The notes beneath the pieces were generated by a model. The model did not search any database. It saw only the letters and a list, made by a program, of their open reading frames with translations, and was not told the DNA's origin. A DNA stretch of 64,000 nt from positions 372,001 through 436,000 of the forward strand of contig NZ_JHXO01000007.1 of the NCBI RefSeq assembly GCF_000621705.1. Reading direction: 5' to 3'. Of the stretch, positions 59,908-64,000 are shown in pieces; position 1 is the first letter of the stretch; each line of letters begins with the position of its first letter. Both the position numbers and the translations under genes were made by a program. Source of the stretch: Prolixibacter bellariivorans ATCC BAA-1284. Its GTDB lineage: Bacteria; Bacteroidota; Bacteroidia; Bacteroidales; Prolixibacteraceae.

Positions 59908-60900
59908 TTATTGTGCCTGGTTGGCAGTAATGGCGACCATGTTCACAATGTCACTGACCGAACATCCACGCGACAAATCATTGATGGGAGCTGCCATTCC
60001 CTGCAATACCGGTCCCACCGCTTCGGCGCCAGCCAAACGCTGCACCAGCTTGTAACCAATATTACCGGCTTCCAGTCCCGGGAATACTAACACATTCGCC
60101 TGACCAGCCACTTCGCTTCCCGGAGCTTTCAATTCCCCAACCTCTTTTACCAGGGCCGCATCCAGCTGCATTTCTCCGTCGATTTTTAATTCGGGGGCCA
60201 TGGATTGCGCCAGCTTGGTTGCCTGGGCAACTTTGTCGACCAAATCGTGTTTGGCACTACCCTTTGTCGAGAAGGAAAGCATGGCAACTTTGGGCTCCAT
60301 TCCAACAATTGCTTTGGCGGTTTTGGCTGTGGTTACCGCAATTTCAGCCAACTGCTGAGCGTCCGGATCGGGCATTACCGCGCAATCAGCAAATACCAAT
60401 ACGCCATCATGTCCAAATGATTTATCCTTCAGAAACATCATGAATGCTCCTGATACCACACTAACACCTGGCATGGTTTTCACAAATTGGAAAGCCGGAC
60501 GCAACACATCGCCAGTGGCATTAATCGCTCCGGCAATCTCGCCATCAGCATCGCCAGCCTTGATCATCATTGGTCCGTAGGTCAACGGATCGTTCAGCAT
60601 TTCCAGCGCCTCTTCCTTGGTCAGCCCCTTCTTCTTCCGGATTTCCACCATCAAGTCGGCGTAGGCATCACGCTTTCCGCTGGTCTTCGGATTGATCATT
60701 TCTGCTCCTTCGATGTTGGCACCACATTTTTTTGCCTCGTCCGCAATCTTACCCGGATCGCCCAATAACACGATTTTCGCAATTCCTTCTTTCAGGATAA
60801 TGTCCGTGGCTTTTAACGTTCTAATCTCCTCTCCTTCCGGCAGGACAATCGTCCGGTTCAGTTTCCGGGCCTGCTCTTTAATCTGATTCAATAATTCCAT
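59908..60900 (-). CDS. pta: Phosphate acetyltransferase
   Basis: 330 residues from the ATG at 60900; the frame extends to a TTG at 60939. The single-domain form of Pta: ELLNQIKEQARKLNRTIVLPEGEEIRTLKATDIILKEG, YADLMVEIRKKKGLTKEEALEMLNDPLTYGPMMIKAGDADGEIAGA, VFADCAVMPDPDAQQLAEIAVTTA, MLSFSTKGSA and NVLVFPGLEAGNIGYKLVQRLAGAEAVGP. It converts acetyl-CoA and phosphate into acetyl-phosphate, the substrate of the acetate kinases downstream. First gene of the leftward block, behind a -7 box at 60949-60956. Confidence 0.96.
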   Translation of the reverse strand: MELLNQIKEQARKLNRTIVLPEGEEIRTLKATDIILKEGIAKIVLLGDPGKIADEAKKCGANIEGAEMINPKTSGKRDAYADLMVEIRKKKGLTKEEALEMLNDPLTYGPMMIKAGDADGEIAGAINATGDVLRPAFQFVKTMPGVSVVSGAFMMFLKDKSFGHDGVLVFADCAVMPDPDAQQLAEIAVTTAKTAKAIVGMEPKVAMLSFSTKGSAKHDLVDKVAQATKLAQSMAPELKIDGEMQLDAALVKEVGELKAPGSEVAGQANVLVFPGLEAGNIGYKLVQRLAGAEAVGPVLQGMAAPINDLSRGCSVSDIVNMVAITANQAQ

Positions 60901-60948
60901 TACTATATGTCTTTTAAAACTTTTGACTTCAACCTTCAAAAATTACTG

Positions 60949-60956
60949 CAAAATTA
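60949..60956 (-). promoter_or_regulatory. -7 promoter element of pta
   Basis: TAATTTTG on the minus strand, 48 bases upstream of the ATG at 60900. A TTTG-like -33 element is not at the expected spacing. Confidence 0.45.
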
Positions 60957-61351
60957 CAGAAAATAGCCTGTCCTGAAAATGTAACAAAGTCATGTTTTCG
61001 TTAACGAATGATAACTTATTCAAATGAATGTTCGCTTTGCCCTCTGATGTATTCTCTTTATTCAAGCTACTTCGATTTTTTCAGACAAAAGGTTTCATTC
61101 GTCATGTTTTACAAACGGCCCATAACTTTTTCACTTATGCTAGTTAATTACACCGCTATGACTTGAATAAAGATTTCACATCCCTACCCGATCCACGACG
61201 CTTTGGTAGGTTGTATGACAACTTTAGGATGAAAACAAAACTACCAAAACAGTGCTCTATTCCCTAATTTTCAAAGCATTTAATGAGTATAAATAATTTG
61301 GATGTTGCATAACTGATCTTTTGTATCTTAGCTTCACCAAATCATTGAAAC
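60957..61351. other. Intergenic region between divergent pta and the FAD/Fe-S oxidoreductase gene
   Basis: About 395 bases with no coding frame I can support. TATCTTAG at 61324-61331, 20 bases before the rightward ATG, is one base off TAnnTTTG and may be that gene's -7 box. Confidence 0.4.
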
Positions 61352-64000
61352 ATGTCAAGTACCGAACTATTTGAATCACTGGCCAAGGAACTGGAAGGCG
61401 AACTATTTACCGATCAGGTACATCGCATCATCTATTCAACCGATGCATCATCCTATCGGGAGAAGCCCATGGCCGTGACGATTCCAAAGAATAAATCCGA
61501 TATCATCCGCATTCTGAAACATGCCCGCGAAAATCAGCTCTCCGTCATTCCCCGTGCTGCCGGAACTTCATTGGCCGGACAGGTAGTGGGAAGCGGCATC
61601 GTGATGGATATCTCGAAACACATGGACCGCATCCTGGAATTTAACCAGGAAGAAAAATGGGTGCGTGTGGAGCCGGGCGTTAACCTGGCGGAGTTGAACC
61701 TTTACCTGAAACCCTACGGATTGCAATTCGGACCGGAAACGTCAACAGCAAACCGTTGTCGTATTGGCGGCATGCTGGGAAATAACTCCTGCGGCCTCCA
61801 TTCGCTCATCTACGGAAGTGTTCGTGATCATATTCTGGAAGTAGAAGCTTTCCTGGCCGATGGCTCCGAAGTTACTTTTGGCCCTTTATCTAAAAAGGAA
61901 TTTGAGGCAAAATGCAACGCCGATCCCGAAAAGCTGGAAACGAAAATCTATCTCCAGCTAAAAGAAATGCTGGAGAACGAGGATACCCGCCGGAAAATTG
62001 AGGAGGTTTACCCTGAAAAGAGTGTGACCCGCCGGAACATGGGTTACGCCATCGACATTCTGATGGATACTGACCCGTTCGTTGGAAACGGCGTACCATT
62101 TAATATAGCCAAATTGCTGGCCGGTTCTGAGGGAACCCTTGCTTTCTCGACCTCCATCAAGCTGAACCTGATTCCGCTTCCGCCGAAAGTAAAAGGCGTG
62201 ATAGCGGCGCACTTTTCTTCACTGGAAGATGCATTCCGGGGAAATATTGTAGCGCTGCAACACAAGCCTGGGGCCATCGAAATGATGGACGACATTATTA
62301 TTGAGTGTACCAAAGAGAATATCGAGCAACGTAAAAACCGGTTCTTCCTGCAAGGGGAGCCGAAAGCCGTGCTCGTGATAGAATTTGCGCGGGAAACAAA
62401 AGAGGAAATTGAAGCCATCCACGAGGCGCTGGTGAAAGATATGGAAGAGGCCGGCTACGGTTATCACTTCCCGCTCATCTTTGGCGACGAGCAAATTCAG
62501 CGGGTTTGGAACCTACGTACCGCTGGCCTTGGATTGCTTTCCAATATTCCGGGCGACCGGAAAAGTACTACGGTGATTGAAGACACGGCGGTAAGTCCGG
62601 ATAAATTACCGGAGTACATGGCCGAATTTCAGCAGGTGCTCGACGGTCACGGCTTACAATGTGTTTTTTACGCTCATATTGCTACCGGGGAAATCCATCT
62701 TCGCCCGTTACTCAATCTGAAAGACAAAAAAGATCAGGAGCTGTATTCTACATTGGCGCAGGATGTAGCTGGCCTTGTGAAAAAATACCGCGGTTCCCTT
62801 TCGGGAGAACACGGAGATGGCCGCCTGCGCGGTTCGTTCATTCCGTTTATGTTCGGTGACGAAATATACGGGCTGTTCAAGGAGCTAAAGAAAACCTGGG
62901 ACCCGTGGAATATCCTCAACCCGGGCAAAATCACCGATGTGCCGCCGATTACGCAAAATCTCCGGTACAACCTCAACAACCATTATCCCGAAATAGAAAC
63001 CGTTAGCGACTTCTCGTCGACGAAAGGATTCCTGCGGGCTGTAGAAAAATGCAACGGCTCCGGCGATTGCCGGAAATCGGAAGTAGTGGGTGGAACCATG
63101 TGCCCAACGTTCATGGCTACCCGCGATGAAGACAAATCGACACGCGGACGAGCCAACATTCTGCGCGAATTCCTGCACCATTCCGAAAACGATAAGCCGC
63201 TCGACCATCCGGAGATATACCAGGTGCTCGATTTGTGTATCTCGTGTAAGGCGTGTAAGGCAGAATGTCCGTCGAACATCGACATGGCGAAATTCAAAGC
63301 CGAGTTCCTGCAATATTATTATGACGAGCACGGAGCACCGCTTCGCTCGAAACTGATTGCCTGGTTGCCCCGCATGAGCGGTTTGGCTTCAGCGGTTTCA
63401 CCACTGGCCAACTGGAACATGAACATGGGCCTCACCAAACGGCTTATCGGTTTTCACCCCAAACGCTCGATGCCAGCCTTCACCAGTAAAACGTTGAAAG
63501 GCTGGGCCAATAAAAACCGGCAACCAGAGGGTTTGAAAGGCAAAGTATACCTCTTCGCCGATGAATTTACCAACTACCAGGAATCTGATATCGGTATCAA
63601 GGCCATTCTGTTGCTGACGAAGTTGGGATATTCGGTCGAAATACCGAAGCATCGCGAAAGCGGCCGTACCTTTTTATCAAAAGGATTTATGCGCGAGTCG
63701 AAGAAAATAGCCAACGACAATGTGCGCATGCTGAAGGATAAGATTTCGGTGGAAACACCAATGATTGGCATCGAGCCGTCGACCATTCTTACCTTCCGGG
63801 ACGAATACCCCGAACTGGTAGATGAACCCCTACGCGAAGCTGCCGTATCGTTAGGCGAAAATGCCCTGCTGTTCGAAGAATTCTTTGTGCGGGAAATGGA
63901 AAAAGGTAACATCTCGGCGGAGCAGTTTACCACCGCACAACGCGAAATTAAACTGCACGGACACTGCCAGCAGAAAGCGGTAGCCTCTACGACGCCGACT
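61352..64000 (+). CDS. FAD-binding and (Fe-S)-binding oxidoreductase (GlcD-GlpC fusion), 3' end cut by window
   Basis: 883 codons are visible; the family is usually about 940-980 residues. The FAD (PCMH) domain is at about 40-270: VTIPKNKSDI, IPRAAGTSLAGQVVGSGIVMD, GNNSCGLHSLIYGSVRDHI (near 143). The FAD-oxidase C domain has HIATGEIHLRPLL and GEHGDGRLRGSF (near 484). The Fe-S part has CNGSGDCRK and CISCKACKAECPSN (near 629), and the CCG-type domain begins with LHGHCQQKA at the edge. Such proteins oxidise D-lactate, glycolate or D-2-hydroxyacids and pass electrons to the membrane pool. Beside the acid-producing block, D-lactate is a reasonable substrate (inference). Confidence 0.92.
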   Translation, partial: MSSTELFESLAKELEGELFTDQVHRIIYSTDASSYREKPMAVTIPKNKSDIIRILKHARENQLSVIPRAAGTSLAGQVVGSGIVMDISKHMDRILEFNQEEKWVRVEPGVNLAELNLYLKPYGLQFGPETSTANRCRIGGMLGNNSCGLHSLIYGSVRDHILEVEAFLADGSEVTFGPLSKKEFEAKCNADPEKLETKIYLQLKEMLENEDTRRKIEEVYPEKSVTRRNMGYAIDILMDTDPFVGNGVPFNIAKLLAGSEGTLAFSTSIKLNLIPLPPKVKGVIAAHFSSLEDAFRGNIVALQHKPGAIEMMDDIIIECTKENIEQRKNRFFLQGEPKAVLVIEFARETKEEIEAIHEALVKDMEEAGYGYHFPLIFGDEQIQRVWNLRTAGLGLLSNIPGDRKSTTVIEDTAVSPDKLPEYMAEFQQVLDGHGLQCVFYAHIATGEIHLRPLLNLKDKKDQELYSTLAQDVAGLVKKYRGSLSGEHGDGRLRGSFIPFMFGDEIYGLFKELKKTWDPWNILNPGKITDVPPITQNLRYNLNNHYPEIETVSDFSSTKGFLRAVEKCNGSGDCRKSEVVGGTMCPTFMATRDEDKSTRGRANILREFLHHSENDKPLDHPEIYQVLDLCISCKACKAECPSNIDMAKFKAEFLQYYYDEHGAPLRSKLIAWLPRMSGLASAVSPLANWNMNMGLTKRLIGFHPKRSMPAFTSKTLKGWANKNRQPEGLKGKVYLFADEFTNYQESDIGIKAILLLTKLGYSVEIPKHRESGRTFLSKGFMRESKKIANDNVRMLKDKISVETPMIGIEPSTILTFRDEYPELVDEPLREAAVSLGENALLFEEFFVREMEKGNISAEQFTTAQREIKLHGHCQQKAVASTTPT

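Overview
The window is a 64-kb chromosomal stretch from a member of the Bacteroidota. Several things point there: TonB-dependent receptors with a carboxypeptidase-regulatory N-terminus, an ECF sigma factor/FecR pair, a C-terminal type IX secretion sorting domain, lipoboxes on many secreted enzymes, AsnA, and a recurrent -7 promoter element TAnnTTTG ahead of many genes. A fermentative Bacteroidales/Marinilabiliales organism (Prolixibacteraceae-like) fits the gene content, but the genus cannot be read from the sequence.

Layout. (1) 1-6672: a sucrose-use locus with a sodium:solute symporter (cut by the window edge), a GH13 sucrose phosphorylase and a TonB-dependent receptor, divergent from a LacI-type regulator; the divergent region carries operator-like palindromes. 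(2) 6780-8887: a DUF6544 membrane protein, a relic of a small coiled-coil gene, and a Sel1-repeat protein. (3) 9322-13991: an unusual envelope cluster of a GVxNI-repeat surface protein, an ECF sigma factor, a FecR anti-sigma factor, and a second GVxNI-repeat protein that carries the STN and carboxypeptidase-regulatory domains normally found on signalling TonB receptors. (4) 14246-18811: one AT-rich 1521-codon gene coding for a Cap4-like nuclease fused to a STAND-type ATPase and a long helical sensor-like region, probably an Avs-like anti-phage gene, beside tRNA-Arg(TCT). (5) 19083-32345: mostly housekeeping genes (asnA, a RimB-RimK fusion, Nudix, MFS, MBL, RsmI-like methylase, BASS transporter, PlsC-like acyltransferase, a membrane-anchored Nudix protein, an FKBP lipoprotein, NrnA), with a 41-bp tandem repeat array at 23669-23960. 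(6) 32663-41170: ndk, a sugar porter, a polyol dehydrogenase, recQ, a GH26 mannanase lipoprotein, and an overlapping pair of App1-type phosphatase and diacylglycerol-kinase-like genes. (7) 41479-53854: a 52-residue membrane protein, an FGE-like lipoprotein, secreted proteins of unknown role, a metal-chelate/corrinoid ABC importer, a T9SS serine protease, a free-standing archaeal-type ThrRS editing domain, a DUF5060 glycosidase-like lipoprotein and a proton antiporter. (8) 53972-60900: a fermentation block transcribed leftward: pta, 3-hydroxyacyl-CoA dehydrogenase, two acetate kinase paralogues, ptb and buk. (9) 61352-64000: the start of a GlcD/GlpC-type FAD and Fe-S oxidoreductase, cut by the window edge.

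How the genes work together. The first locus would take sucrose across both membranes and split it phosphorolytically. The last block would turn acetyl-CoA and butyryl-CoA (or branched acyl-CoA) into acids with ATP gain. The most promising uncharacterised systems are the sigma/FecR/STN-GVxNI cluster and the single-gene nuclease-STAND protein.
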